Assembly: GCF_004795835.1 (NCBI RefSeq)
Contig: NZ_CP039249.1
Span: 926,501 to 990,500, forward strand
Direction of reading: 5' to 3'
Source of the DNA: Sphingomonas sp. PAMC26645
Lineage (GTDB): Bacteria; Pseudomonadota; Alphaproteobacteria; Sphingomonadales; Sphingomonadaceae
Length of the DNA: 64,000 nt
A program made the position numbers and the translations under genes. A model generated the notes under the pieces. The model was not told where the DNA came from, searched no databases, and saw only the letters and a program-made list of their open reading frames with translations. Shown here one piece after another: positions 1-8,974 of the stretch. Within the stretch, counting starts at the first letter, position 1; each line of letters begins with the position of its first letter.

Positions 1-1
1 G

Positions 2-388
2 GGCCTGGAGGACTGGGACGTCGGGATGACCGCGCCGATCGAGCGGCTCTCCGAACGCCTGCAGGAGTATGATGCGGTCCTGCTGCCGTCACGGTTCGAG
101 GGGTTTGCGCTGCTCCCGCTCGAGGTGCTGATGGCAGGCGTCGCGCTCGTGACGACCGACGCTCCAGGCCTCGATGAAGCGATCCCGGCTGACTATCCGT
201 TCAAGGCCGCGGTCGACGACGTCGCGGGAATCGGCGCGCAACTGGCGGCGGTGATCGACGATCCGGCGACCGCACGCGTCACCGCGGCACGCTACGGCGC
301 AGACCTCGCCCACAGCTTCAGCCCGGAGGCGATGGCGTCCGCGTATCTGGCACGCTATCGCTCGCGTGGGGATACGGGGGCAGAGTGA
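2..388 (+). CDS. Glycosyltransferase family 4, C-terminal part (truncated by window edge)
   Basis: Open reading frame already running at the window start and ending in TGA at 386-388; the N-terminal part lies outside. The visible 129 residues carry the nucleotide-sugar binding signature of GT-B enzymes (PSRFEGFALLPLEVLMAG, with the two Glu of the E-x7-E motif), followed by the usual C-terminal helices. It probably adds one sugar to the lipid-linked repeat unit of the exopolysaccharide on the cytoplasmic face of the inner membrane. Its stop overlaps the GTG start of the next glycosyltransferase by 3 bases, so it is the upstream part of the same operon. Donor and acceptor sugars cannot be read from the sequence. 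Confidence 0.85.
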   Translation, partial: GLEDWDVGMTAPIERLSERLQEYDAVLLPSRFEGFALLPLEVLMAGVALVTTDAPGLDEAIPADYPFKAAVDDVAGIGAQLAAVIDDPATARVTAARYGADLAHSFSPEAMASAYLARYRSRGDTGAE

Positions 389-1395
389 CGGTCGCAGTCG
401 GGATCAAGGCGCTGAACGAGGAGGCGTATATCGACGCCGCGATCGGCAGCGCGCGCGCGGCGCTCGACCGCGTCGGTGGCGGGCTAGTCGTGCTCGCGGA
501 CAGCGGATCGTCCGACGCGACGATAGAGCTGGCGCAGGCGTATCCCGGCACGCGGATCGCGCAGCTTGCCGATCCTGCCGAGCGGTCCTGCGGCACGGGG
601 GCACAGCTCGCATTCCAGGCCGCGTCCGAGACACCCGGCGTCCAGTATTTCTACCTGCTCGACGGCGACATGGTCCTCGACCCGCACTTCCTCGAAGCAG
701 GCATCGCGTTCCTCGAGGCGAACCCCCGCCACGCCGCGGTCGGAGGCCGCGTGCGCGAGGTCAACACCGACAGCATCGAGTTCGAACTCCGTGCGCGCAA
801 CGATCGCGTTAAGGGAAGCGCGGTGGCGGGCGATGTCGACCGCCTCGATTGCGGCGGTCTGTACCGCGTCGCCGCGGTGCAGCGCGTCGGGCATTTCGCC
901 GACCGCAACCTCCACGCGTTCGAGGAATACGAGCTCGGCGCCCGGTTGCGCGCTGACGGCTGGCGACTGGCGCGGATCGACGTGCCCGCGGTCGAGCATC
1001 ACGGCCATGCGACCGGCGGCTACCAGCTGATGTGGCGACGGTTGCGCACCGGCTATGCCGGAGGGCCGGGCGAAGTGATCCGCGCCGCCTGGGGCCGCCC
1101 GCACTGGTCGCAGGTCCTGCGCGGGTTCGCCCAGTTGCGCTACAGCGTGATCGTCTATGGCTGGTGGTTGGCGATGCTCGTCGCACTCGCGATGGGCCAG
1201 AGGATCGCCTTGCTCGCGATCCTGCTGCTGCCCTTGGCGTTCCTGACGATGCGCCGCCGGAGCTTGCGAGTCGGGATCTACTCGCTGGTGACATGGAACG
1301 TGATCGCGATCGGCATGCTTCAGGGCCTCGTCCGCGTGCGCCGCCCCGCCGGTGCGCCCGTTGCCGCGCGCGACCTGTCCGCGCCGGGGCGATGA
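385..1395 (+). CDS. Glycosyltransferase family 2, membrane-associated
   Basis: 336 residues, GTG start inside the stop of the preceding gene (GTGA overlap). The N-terminal GT-A domain has an early KALNEE segment, ADSGSSDAT (about residues 38-46), and the metal-binding DGD of LLDGDMVLDP (residues 91-100). A later FEEYELGARL segment is the usual acidic acceptor-side region. The C-terminus has hydrophobic helices (about 252-290) and a basic tail, which anchors it to the inner membrane. It is expected to transfer a sugar from a nucleotide donor to the growing undecaprenyl-linked repeat unit. The next gene starts 4 bases before this one ends, again coupled. Confidence 0.88.
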   Translation: MTVAVGIKALNEEAYIDAAIGSARAALDRVGGGLVVLADSGSSDATIELAQAYPGTRIAQLADPAERSCGTGAQLAFQAASETPGVQYFYLLDGDMVLDPHFLEAGIAFLEANPRHAAVGGRVREVNTDSIEFELRARNDRVKGSAVAGDVDRLDCGGLYRVAAVQRVGHFADRNLHAFEEYELGARLRADGWRLARIDVPAVEHHGHATGGYQLMWRRLRTGYAGGPGEVIRAAWGRPHWSQVLRGFAQLRYSVIVYGWWLAMLVALAMGQRIALLAILLLPLAFLTMRRRSLRVGIYSLVTWNVIAIGMLQGLVRVRRPAGAPVAARDLSAPGR

Positions 1396-2729
1396 GCACC
1401 GCGTCCGGCTATCTCGGCAAGTTCGTCTGGACCGCGGGCACCTTCGTCGTGTCCGCCGGGCTGAAGTTCGGGCTCAACATCGTCCTCGCTTATCTCCTCG
1501 CGCCGGAGATCCTTGGCGTGATGGTGGTCGTCAACGCGATCCGGCTCGGCGTCGAATTGCTCACCGATGTCGGGATCGAGCAGAACATCATCCACCACCG
1601 CGACGGGCTCGACCGCCAGTTCCGCGACACCGCCTGGACGCTGCAACTGCTGCGCGGCGTGCTGTTGAGCCTGGTCTTCCTGATCGCCGCGCCGTTCCTC
1701 GCGCACGCCTACGGCATCGATGTCCGCATCTTCCTGGTCGCCGCGCTGTCGCCGATGATCGGTGGCGCGCACTCGACCGCGATCTTCGTGCTGGTCAAGC
1801 AGATGGAGGTCCGCCGCCGCAACCTGTTCGAACTGTCGTGCGAGGCGCTGGCGTTCGCGGTGCAGGTCGCGCTGGCGGCATGGCTACGCTCGGTCTGGGC
1901 GCCGGTCATCGGCCTCGTCCTCGCGGTCGCGATCCGCTCGGCGCTGAGCTATCTGCTGCCCGACCCCGGCCAGCGCCTCCGCTTCGACCGCGAAATCGTC
2001 CGGCGCATCATTCATTTCGGCAAGTGGATCGCGATCACATCACTGGTGATGTACGCCGCCACCAATCTCGATCGGCTGTATCTCGGCCGGGTCGCGCCGC
2101 TCGCGCTGCTCGGCATCTACGGCATCGCGCGCGCGATCGCCGAGCTGCCGACCACGCTCGCGCGGCGGATGAGCTATCAGATCATCTTCCCCGCACTCGC
2201 CAGCGTCTCCGAAGGCGACCGGGCGGGGCAGATGGCGGCGATCGCGGGCTCGCGCGCGGTGTTCACGTTCGGCGTCTGCGCGGCGCTGGCGTTGGCGGCG
2301 TCGGTAGCGGATGGCCTGATCCTGGTGATCTACGACCCACGCTACCAGGCGGCGAGCTGGATGCTGTCGGTGTTGCTCGGCGGTGCGGTATTCGCGGTAT
2401 TGTCCAACCTCAACGAGGCGTTGCTGCTCAGCGCCGGGCGGCCTTTTTATGCGAGCGTCGCCAACATGATGCGGCTGGCGACGCTCGCGGTGTTGTTGCC
2501 GACCGGTCACCGGCTCGCGGGCTTTCCCGGCGCGGTCGTCGCGGTCGCGGTCACCGAGCTGCTGCAATATGGCTATATCGCGGTCGGCCTGCACCGCGTG
2601 CGGATGAGCTTCTGGCGGCAGGACGCGCTGGCGATCGGGGCGGCCTGCGCGGTGTTCGCGGTGATGCTCGCGGCCCGCTGGCAGCTCGGGTTCGGCTCGC
2701 CGCTCGCGGGCCTCGGGAGGATCGGATGA
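1392..2729 (+). CDS. wzx: Wzx-type polysaccharide repeat-unit flippase
   Basis: About 445 residues, starting at ATG 1392 (ATGA overlap with the upstream stop). Some 12 hydrophobic segments run along the protein, with the layout of the MATE/MOP exporter superfamily: an N-terminal KFVWTAGTFVVSAGLKF helix, an early GIEQNIIHH loop, and a central FGKWIAITSLVMYAATNLD stretch typical of polysaccharide transport proteins. Members flip undecaprenyl-diphosphate-linked repeat units from the cytoplasmic to the periplasmic face. It lies among the glycosyltransferases and just ahead of a Wzy-like gene, which fits the Wzx/Wzy pathway. The same frame stays open upstream to 1032, but that part overlaps the GT2 gene and has no membrane or family character. 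Confidence 0.87.
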   Translation: MSTASGYLGKFVWTAGTFVVSAGLKFGLNIVLAYLLAPEILGVMVVVNAIRLGVELLTDVGIEQNIIHHRDGLDRQFRDTAWTLQLLRGVLLSLVFLIAAPFLAHAYGIDVRIFLVAALSPMIGGAHSTAIFVLVKQMEVRRRNLFELSCEALAFAVQVALAAWLRSVWAPVIGLVLAVAIRSALSYLLPDPGQRLRFDREIVRRIIHFGKWIAITSLVMYAATNLDRLYLGRVAPLALLGIYGIARAIAELPTTLARRMSYQIIFPALASVSEGDRAGQMAAIAGSRAVFTFGVCAALALAASVADGLILVIYDPRYQAASWMLSVLLGGAVFAVLSNLNEALLLSAGRPFYASVANMMRLATLAVLLPTGHRLAGFPGAVVAVAVTELLQYGYIAVGLHRVRMSFWRQDALAIGAACAVFAVMLAARWQLGFGSPLAGLGRIG

Positions 2730-3895
2730 CCCGGCTGCTGATCGTCCATTATGCCGGCGACTATCGCGAGGCCGACCGCCTGCGCCGTGCCACCGGCGGG
2801 GAGACATATTACGGTCACGGCTATGTCCTCGACCAGCTCGCCGCGTGGCAGGCGCAGCACGAGGCGGTCGGGTTCCTCTGCTCGCTCGCGCCCTCCTATT
2901 GGGAGACGCTCGACAGCGGCGTGACGGTGATCGGCGCGGACACCAACCCGGACCAGGATCCCGCACCGGTGCTGGCGTTGATCGAGCGGTTCGCGCCGAC
3001 CCACCTGATCGTGTTCGGGCCGATGCTGCCGCTGATCCGCTGGGGGATCGAGCACGATGTCCGGCTGGGCGTGATCATGGCCGATTCGTTCGCCAATCCC
3101 TATTATCGCTGGGTTCGGTTCCGGCGGCTGCCCAAGCTGCTGAACGGTCCCCGCGTGACGCTGGTCGCCAATCATGGTGCCAATGCGGCGCGTGCACTGG
3201 TCGGGATCGGTTTGCGCGCGGACAAAGTGCTCGCATGGGATTTCCCGCACGATCGCACGCCCGAGGCCCAGGCCTGCAAGGCGCATGCGTCGGGACCGCC
3301 CTTCACGCTGCTGTTCGTCGGCTCGATCAGCGCGAAGAAGGGCGTCGGCGACATGGTTCGCGCGGTGGCGCTGCTGAAGGACCGGCTCGACGTCCGACTC
3401 GACGTCGCGGGCCTGGGTGCAACGGACAAGTTCGCGGCGCTCGCGACACGCCTCGGGGTCGCCGACCGCGTCCGGTTCCTCGGCCTCGTCCCGAACGGTG
3501 CGATCCCGACGATGATGCAGGCGGCCGATGCGGTGATCGTCCCCAGCCGCCACAATTTCCCCGAAGGCCTGCCATTGACGCTGTTCGAGGGGCTCGCCTC
3601 GCGCACGCCGGTGATCGCGTCGGATCATCCGATGTTCGACGGTCATCTGGAGGACGGCGAGAGCGCGCTGGTGTTCGCCGCGGGCAAGCCACGCGCGTTG
3701 GCGGATGCGATCGCGCGGCTGATGACCGATCCGGCGCTGTATGCGCGGGTGTCGCAAGGGTCGGCGGCGGCGTGGCACCGGATGCAGAACCCGGTCAAAT
3801 GGGGCGAGATGATCGATCGCTGGGTGCGTGACGATGCCGAGGATCGCGCCTGGCTGTCGGCGCACACCGTCGCGGCACTGGACGGGCCGGCATGA
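2726..3895 (+). CDS. Glycosyltransferase family 4 (GT-B fold)
   Basis: 389 residues from ATG 2726, overlapping the flippase stop by 4 bases. The C-terminal half is a Glycos_transf_1 domain: LLFVGSISAKKGVGDMVRA near residue 192, VRFLGLVPNG, and the sugar-nucleotide pocket SRHNFPEGLPLTLFEG near residues 273-288 with both Glu of E-x7-E. The N-terminal half is poorly conserved, as expected for the acceptor domain. No membrane segment is seen. The frame is open far upstream (to 1352), but that stretch is the shadow of the flippase gene. Role inferred: a later glycosyl transfer in repeat-unit assembly. Confidence 0.87.
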   Translation: MTRLLIVHYAGDYREADRLRRATGGETYYGHGYVLDQLAAWQAQHEAVGFLCSLAPSYWETLDSGVTVIGADTNPDQDPAPVLALIERFAPTHLIVFGPMLPLIRWGIEHDVRLGVIMADSFANPYYRWVRFRRLPKLLNGPRVTLVANHGANAARALVGIGLRADKVLAWDFPHDRTPEAQACKAHASGPPFTLLFVGSISAKKGVGDMVRAVALLKDRLDVRLDVAGLGATDKFAALATRLGVADRVRFLGLVPNGAIPTMMQAADAVIVPSRHNFPEGLPLTLFEGLASRTPVIASDHPMFDGHLEDGESALVFAAGKPRALADAIARLMTDPALYARVSQGSAAAWHRMQNPVKWGEMIDRWVRDDAEDRAWLSAHTVAALDGPA

Positions 3896-5019
3896 CGGCT
3901 CGAACCGGCGCGATCCATTTTACGATGACGCATTCGACGGCCGGCGGCTTGCGCGAACTCTGGGACGACATCGCCGAGGGACTGATCGCGCGCGGCCATC
4001 CGGTGAAGCGCTTCGTCCTCTATCCGCCGGCCGACGCGGAGGGCGAAGGCGTCGACATGGCGGTCTGGCACCACATTGCCGACGCCCGCCCGCGATCGGT
4101 GCTAGGCGCGGTCCGCACGTTCGCGGCGCTGGTCCGCTATCTGCGCCGCGAGCGACCTGCCGCGGTCGTGTCGGCGATGCCTGCCGCCAACGTACTCCTG
4201 CCGCTCGCGGTGACGATCGCGCGCGTGCGCACCTGCGTGTTCCTGTCGCATCACTCGCCGACCGATACGCATAACCGCCTGCTCGATCGGATCGACGGCT
4301 GGACCGGCAGTTTGCCGTGCGTCGCCGGGATCATCAGCGTGTCGGACGCAGTCGGCGCGACGCTGGCGCACAAGCCTGCCACCTATCGCGCGCGGACGCT
4401 CACGATCCACAACGCGCTGTCGGAGCGGGTCGAACGGGTCCTCGATGCCTTGCCGCGGGCAAAGGCGGGGGGCGACCGGTTGCGCATCGTCGCCCTGGGC
4501 CGGCTGTCCTACCAGAAGAACTATCCGATGCTGATTTGCGCGATGGCCCAAGTGCCGGGCGCGGATTTGGAGATCGTCGGCGGCGGCGAGGACGAGGCGG
4601 CGTTACGCACGCTCGTCGCGGACCTTGGCCTTGGCGACCGCGTGACCTTCGCCGGCCTGGTCCCGCGCGACGCCGCGCTCGCCAGAGCCGCCTCCGCCGA
4701 CGTCTTCGTCCAGGTCAGCCGCTACGAGGGGCACAGCCTCGCGCTGATCGAGGCCGCGCGGCTAGGCCTGCCGCTGGTCGTGTCGAACGTGCCGGTGCAG
4801 GTCGAGGGCATCACCGCACGCGACGGAACACGGTGCGGGATCGTCGTGCCGCTCGAGGATCCGGCCGCGCTGGCAACCGCACTCCGAGAGTTGCAGGATG
4901 ATCCCGCACGCCGGTCGCACTGGGCGGATCTTGCCGCGCGGCTCGGCGGCGAGGCGTCGAACGCGCGAATGCTGGATCGGTACGAGGCGGTGCTGGCTCC
5001 CGCGGCATCGGCACGATAG
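3892..5019 (+). CDS. Glycosyltransferase family 4 (GT-B fold)
   Basis: 375 residues, ATG 3892 overlapping the previous stop (ATGA). It shows both Rossmann domains of GT4: an N-terminal TMTHSTAGGLRELWD loop, a middle SHHSPTDTHNRLLDRIDGW segment, then ALGRLSYQKNYPMLI near residue 203 and SRYEGHSLALIEAARLGLP near 277 with the E-x7-E pair. Retaining enzymes of this family use nucleotide sugars at the cytoplasmic membrane face. Start-stop overlaps in this operon suggest that its products are made in matched amounts. Sugar specificity is unknown. Confidence 0.88.
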   Translation: MTARTGAIHFTMTHSTAGGLRELWDDIAEGLIARGHPVKRFVLYPPADAEGEGVDMAVWHHIADARPRSVLGAVRTFAALVRYLRRERPAAVVSAMPAANVLLPLAVTIARVRTCVFLSHHSPTDTHNRLLDRIDGWTGSLPCVAGIISVSDAVGATLAHKPATYRARTLTIHNALSERVERVLDALPRAKAGGDRLRIVALGRLSYQKNYPMLICAMAQVPGADLEIVGGGEDEAALRTLVADLGLGDRVTFAGLVPRDAALARAASADVFVQVSRYEGHSLALIEAARLGLPLVVSNVPVQVEGITARDGTRCGIVVPLEDPAALATALRELQDDPARRSHWADLAARLGGEASNARMLDRYEAVLAPAASAR

Positions 5020-5028
5020 GAACAGGGC

Positions 5029-6399
5029 ATGGCGACGGCGATCAACGTAGCGCGACGACCCGCATCGGGGTCGATCACGCCCCAGCAACGCGCGACGCGC
5101 CTGCGTACGCGTCGGCGCTACGCCATCGCCAATGCGTGTTTCGTGGTGTTCCTCGCGCTGGTGCTGGTCGGCACGTCGGCGTTCCAGGAATGGGCGTTTT
5201 CCGGGGCGATCGGCCAAGGCGACGCGGCCAACCAGGTGCTGCACGTCGTCATCTTCGTGATGCTGCTCGCGGGCAGCGGTATGCCGAGCAAGCGTCAACT
5301 GTTCTGCATCCCCCTCGGACTTGCGCTGTTGCTCGCCTATTGCTTCTTTTCGGTAACCTGGGCGATCGCGCCATTCATCTCGTTCCGGCGTATTTCGCTG
5401 ACCGCGCTCGTGGTCTGGGTGACGTTCCGGCAGATCAACGATCTCGGTACCGAACGTGCACTGAAGCTCATTCGCTACGTGTTGATCGCGGTGCTGATCG
5501 TCAATTATTTGATGGTGTTCCTGACGCCGTACGGCATCCATTCGGAAGTGTTCGGCGAGGAATCGTCGGTGGTCGGCGACTGGCGCGGGATCATCCCGCA
5601 CAAGAACGTCGCTGGGGCAGCGTGCGCGTTCACCGTGCTCTTCTTCACGTTCGACAACCGGCAGTTTCCGCGGATCGTTTCCGCGCTGGTGATCGCGGCG
5701 GCGACGATCTTCCTGTATTATACGCATTCGAGCACGTCGGAATTGTCGCTCGTCCTTGCGCTGGCGATGGGTTTTGCGATCCGGCCCTATGATGCCAGCC
5801 ACCGCTTCGCCGTCGGGATCTGCCTCGCGATGGTCGTCGGGCTGGCGTTGCAGATCCTCTTCGTAAACCTCACGGCGTTGAGCGATTTCGTCAACGATCC
5901 CGGTGCCTTGACCGGCCGGGGCGCGATCTGGCCGCTGTTGTTCGAATATGCGCGCGAGCACCTCTGGACCGGCGCCGGCTTCAGTTCGTTCTGGCAAATC
6001 GGCCCGGACAGTCCGATCTGGACGCTGACCAGCGGTTGGGTCGCGGTGTATGCCGCGCATGGGCATAACGGCTTCCTCGACCTGCTCGTCACGATCGGCC
6101 TGCCCGGCCTGCTGTTGGCGATCGTCGTGATGATCGTCTGGCCGTTGCTGCGGCTGTTGCTCAGCCAGTCGATCGGCAAGCCGCGGCGATCGCTGCTGGT
6201 GGCGATCATCATCTTCTGCGCCGGGCATAATCTGGCTGAATCGACGTTGCTGAACACCGCGTCGCTCGTCGAAGTCTTCCTGTTGATCGCGATCGCGATC
6301 ACTTATCGCGAGTCCGATGCTAGCCCTGGCGCACATCATGCGCTGCGTGGGCGAATGACGCGGTTGTTGCGGAGGCCGGCCCGGCTGTCGCGCCGCTGA
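5029..6399 (+). CDS. Wzy-like polysaccharide polymerase (O-antigen ligase/ExoQ family)
   Basis: 456 residues with about ten hydrophobic helices. The family hallmark is the large periplasmic loop before HGHNGFLDLLVTIGLPGLLL (from about residue 344), the H-N-F-L motif of the Wzy_C/O-antigen ligase domain; GRGAIWPLLFEYAREHLW upstream is also typical. Such proteins join lipid-linked repeat units in the periplasm. The start at 5029 follows a purine-rich stretch (AGGAACAGGG). Being directly downstream of Wzx and the glycosyltransferases, it is the obvious polymerase of the first system. A basic extension of about 25 residues precedes the first helix. Confidence 0.82.
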   Translation: MATAINVARRPASGSITPQQRATRLRTRRRYAIANACFVVFLALVLVGTSAFQEWAFSGAIGQGDAANQVLHVVIFVMLLAGSGMPSKRQLFCIPLGLALLLAYCFFSVTWAIAPFISFRRISLTALVVWVTFRQINDLGTERALKLIRYVLIAVLIVNYLMVFLTPYGIHSEVFGEESSVVGDWRGIIPHKNVAGAACAFTVLFFTFDNRQFPRIVSALVIAAATIFLYYTHSSTSELSLVLALAMGFAIRPYDASHRFAVGICLAMVVGLALQILFVNLTALSDFVNDPGALTGRGAIWPLLFEYAREHLWTGAGFSSFWQIGPDSPIWTLTSGWVAVYAAHGHNGFLDLLVTIGLPGLLLAIVVMIVWPLLRLLLSQSIGKPRRSLLVAIIIFCAGHNLAESTLLNTASLVEVFLLIAIAITYRESDASPGAHHALRGRMTRLLRRPARLSRR

Positions 6400-8000
6400 T
6401 GACCGGGGCGATCGGTTCGGCGCGATTGTGGGGGCTGGTGGACGGGCTGTTTCCCGCTGCAGATGGCGCCGCGCGACCGCCGGCACGCCATTGGCCGCTA
6501 CGCCTCCTGATCTTCGTCATATGGCTCGCGCTCGTGGTGTTTCTGGTCGCGCATCACGTGATGTGGCGCGACGAGGTCCGCGCGCTCAGCCTCGCGACGC
6601 AAGGGGCGTCGATCCTCGACATGCCGGCGGCGGCGCGCGGTTACGGTCATCCGCTGCTCTGGCATGTGCTGCTGCGGTTCGGCGCCGACCTGCTGGGGAC
6701 GAAACTCGTCCTGCCGGGCATCGCGCTGGCGATCGGCATCGTTGCGGCGGGGATTCTGGTATTCGTCGCCCGCCTGTCCTTGCCGCTGATGATCCTGACG
6801 CTGTTCGGCGGGTTCGCGACGTTCGATTATGTCGTGATGGCTCGGAACTACGGGCTCGCGCTGCTGCTGCTGTTGCTCGTCGCCTGGGCCTATCCGGGAG
6901 TTCGGGAACGCGGCCGGTATCATCCGCTGATCCTCGGCGGCCTGTTGTTCCTGCTCTGCAACGCCAACGTCCATGCGGTCGTGTTGGCCGGCGCCTTCGG
7001 TATTTTCTGGCTTGGCGACCTGATCGCGCAGGAGGGTTGGGGCTGGAGCCGGGCGAAGCGGCAATGGCTCATAGCAATGATCGTCGCCGCCGCTGGGGCC
7101 TCGCTCGCGTTCGTATCGGTCTATCCGTCCGTCGAGGACGCCCCTGCCGCCGTGCACCGAAGTTTCGGTCAGACGCTGCTCCACCTCATACCCGGGGTCG
7201 AGTTCCAGCGGATCTTCGGCAACTTCAACGCGAGCCTGCCGGTCACGATCCTGGCGGCGGTGCTCGTTACCGGCAGCGTCGCCGCCTTTGCGCGCCGCCC
7301 CGCGGCCCTGATCGCGGCGATCGCGGCGCTGGCTGGGCTGCAACTGCTGTTCGTGTTCGTCTATCCGGGCCACTATCGCCACGATGCGTTGCTGATCGTG
7401 TTCCTCGTCGTGTTGCACTGGCTGACGGCGAAGGGGTTCGGCGGCTGGTACGACACGGTATTCGCCCGTCGCGCAGAGCGGATCGGCCGCATCGCCTTCC
7501 TCGCGCTGCTAGCCGCCCAGCTTCCCGCGACCGCGCGCACCGTCGTCCAGGGGGCGAAGTCTCAACCGCAAGGCGAGGCAAAAGCGCTGGTCGACCTGCT
7601 CGCGACCAAAGGCCTGTCCCGGTCGGTCGTGATCGCAGATCCGGACTTCCTGATCGAGAGCATCGCCTATTACGGCGCCAACCCGACCTGGTCCGTGCGC
7701 CGCGATCGGTTCACGTCGCTCGTGCCGATGACGCTGGCCGAGACCGCGCCGATGAGCCCGGGTCGCCTGCTCGCGACCGCAAAGCGCCTCGCCGCGGCCA
7801 CGCACAGGCCGATCGTGATCCTTCTCTCCGCGTCGCTCGACGATATCGGGCAGCGCACGGTCATCGATCGCGGCACGTTCGGGCCGCTGATCCTCGATCC
7901 GGACGACATCGCCAAGTTTCGCGCGGCAACCACCAAGCTCGCGACGCTGCGGACCGCGTCCGGCGATGAAGTATACGACGTCTATCGACTGGCACCGTAA
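6399..8000 (+). CDS. Multi-pass membrane protein, GT-C-like
   Basis: 533 residues; its ATG shares the final base of the upstream stop (TGATG). About ten membrane helices are followed by a soluble C-terminal domain of roughly 140 residues. After the first helix is MWRDEVRAL (near residues 54-62), an acidic pair in the first outer loop, followed by RGYGHPLLWHVLL. This resembles the D-E loop and the H-P step of GT-C enzymes (dolichyl-phosphate-mannose mannosyltransferase type), which use lipid-linked sugars in the periplasm. I infer a side-chain or lipid-sugar transferase in the same exopolysaccharide system. Similarity is by motif layout only, so function is tentative. Confidence 0.6.
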   Translation: MTGAIGSARLWGLVDGLFPAADGAARPPARHWPLRLLIFVIWLALVVFLVAHHVMWRDEVRALSLATQGASILDMPAAARGYGHPLLWHVLLRFGADLLGTKLVLPGIALAIGIVAAGILVFVARLSLPLMILTLFGGFATFDYVVMARNYGLALLLLLLVAWAYPGVRERGRYHPLILGGLLFLLCNANVHAVVLAGAFGIFWLGDLIAQEGWGWSRAKRQWLIAMIVAAAGASLAFVSVYPSVEDAPAAVHRSFGQTLLHLIPGVEFQRIFGNFNASLPVTILAAVLVTGSVAAFARRPAALIAAIAALAGLQLLFVFVYPGHYRHDALLIVFLVVLHWLTAKGFGGWYDTVFARRAERIGRIAFLALLAAQLPATARTVVQGAKSQPQGEAKALVDLLATKGLSRSVVIADPDFLIESIAYYGANPTWSVRRDRFTSLVPMTLAETAPMSPGRLLATAKRLAAATHRPIVILLSASLDDIGQRTVIDRGTFGPLILDPDDIAKFRAATTKLATLRTASGDEVYDVYRLAP

Positions 8001-8181
8001 CGACGGCAATTACGGACGCGGGCTTGCCATGCCTTGCTGGGCTCGCGCATAGCATCCTCAATACAGGTCAGACGTTTGCGGTCTTGTAAGATCTGGACGG
8101 GGAGACGAGCCGCTGTTCGAACGCGATCATCACAGTACTGCGCCGAATGCCGTCGATGCGTCCGCTGTCGACAAAGGCCGC

Positions 8182-8937
8182 GTGCGGACCGCGACGATCG
8201 GCGGCATGAAGATCGCCCGGCTGCGGCGCGACGAACTCGCGGCGTTGATGCTTGCCGACACGGCGCGCGCGCGGGCCGGGACGCTGGCGGAACCGCGCAT
8301 CGTCACCTCGGCCAATGGCAGCGTGATCGCCGCGTATAATCGCGACGAAGAGTATCGGCGGCTGATCGATGGCGCGGACATCGTCGATGCGGACGGCATG
8401 CCGCTGGTATTCGCCAGCCGGCTCTTGTGCCGCGAACCGCTAGAGGAGCGCATCGCCACCACCGATTTCCTGCTCGACGCGGCCACCATCGCCGCGCGCG
8501 ATGACATCCGCTTCTTCTTCCTCGGCTCGCGACCCGGCGTCGCGGCCCGTGCCGCGCAACATCTCCGCAGCCGCTTCCCCGGCCTCAAGGTTGTCGGCAC
8601 GCGCCACGGGTTCTTCTCGCCCGACGCGATCCCGGATATTTGCGCGAAGGTCCGCGCGTCCGGCGCCGACGTGTTGTGGATCGGCATGGGCAGCCCCGCG
8701 CAGGAGCGGTTCGCGCTCGACAACCGGCATCTGCTCGGCGGGGTCGCGTGGATCCGGACCTGTGGCGGGCTTTTCGATCATTACGGCGGCGGCGTATCGC
8801 GCGCGCCGAGCTGGATGCAGGCGACCGGGCTGGAGTGGCTCTACCGTGCCGCACGCGAACCGGTGCGGCTTGGCTGGCGCTATCTCGTGACAAGTCCGGT
8901 CGCGATCTACTATCTGGCAACCAGAACGCATGATTGA
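8182..8937 (+). CDS. WecG/TagA/CpsF-family glycosyltransferase
   Basis: Up to 251 residues (GTG 8182; an ATG at 8206 is the other candidate start, 8 codons later). Family markers in order: TSANGSVIAAYNRD, VDADGMPLVF (about residues 68-77, with the conserved Asp pair), FLGSRPGVAARAA, WIGMGSPAQE near 165-174, and a C-terminal CGGLFDHYGG with an arginine-rich RAPSWMQATGLEW tail. The family includes ManNAcA transferase WecG, teichoic-acid TagA and xanthan GumM. It probably completes the lipid-linked repeat unit at the inner membrane. The downstream gene follows closely, so it belongs to the same operon. Confidence 0.88.
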   Translation: MRTATIGGMKIARLRRDELAALMLADTARARAGTLAEPRIVTSANGSVIAAYNRDEEYRRLIDGADIVDADGMPLVFASRLLCREPLEERIATTDFLLDAATIAARDDIRFFFLGSRPGVAARAAQHLRSRFPGLKVVGTRHGFFSPDAIPDICAKVRASGADVLWIGMGSPAQERFALDNRHLLGGVAWIRTCGGLFDHYGGGVSRAPSWMQATGLEWLYRAAREPVRLGWRYLVTSPVAIYYLATRTHD

Positions 8938-8974
8938 CAGCCCTCGCGCGGGGCCGGGATCGGCAGGGAGTTCG

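Noticed and set aside
1032..1391. N-terminal extension of the flippase frame
   Set aside because: Overlaps the GT2 gene, and is Arg/Pro-rich without helices; the ATG at 1392 with stop overlap is the better start.
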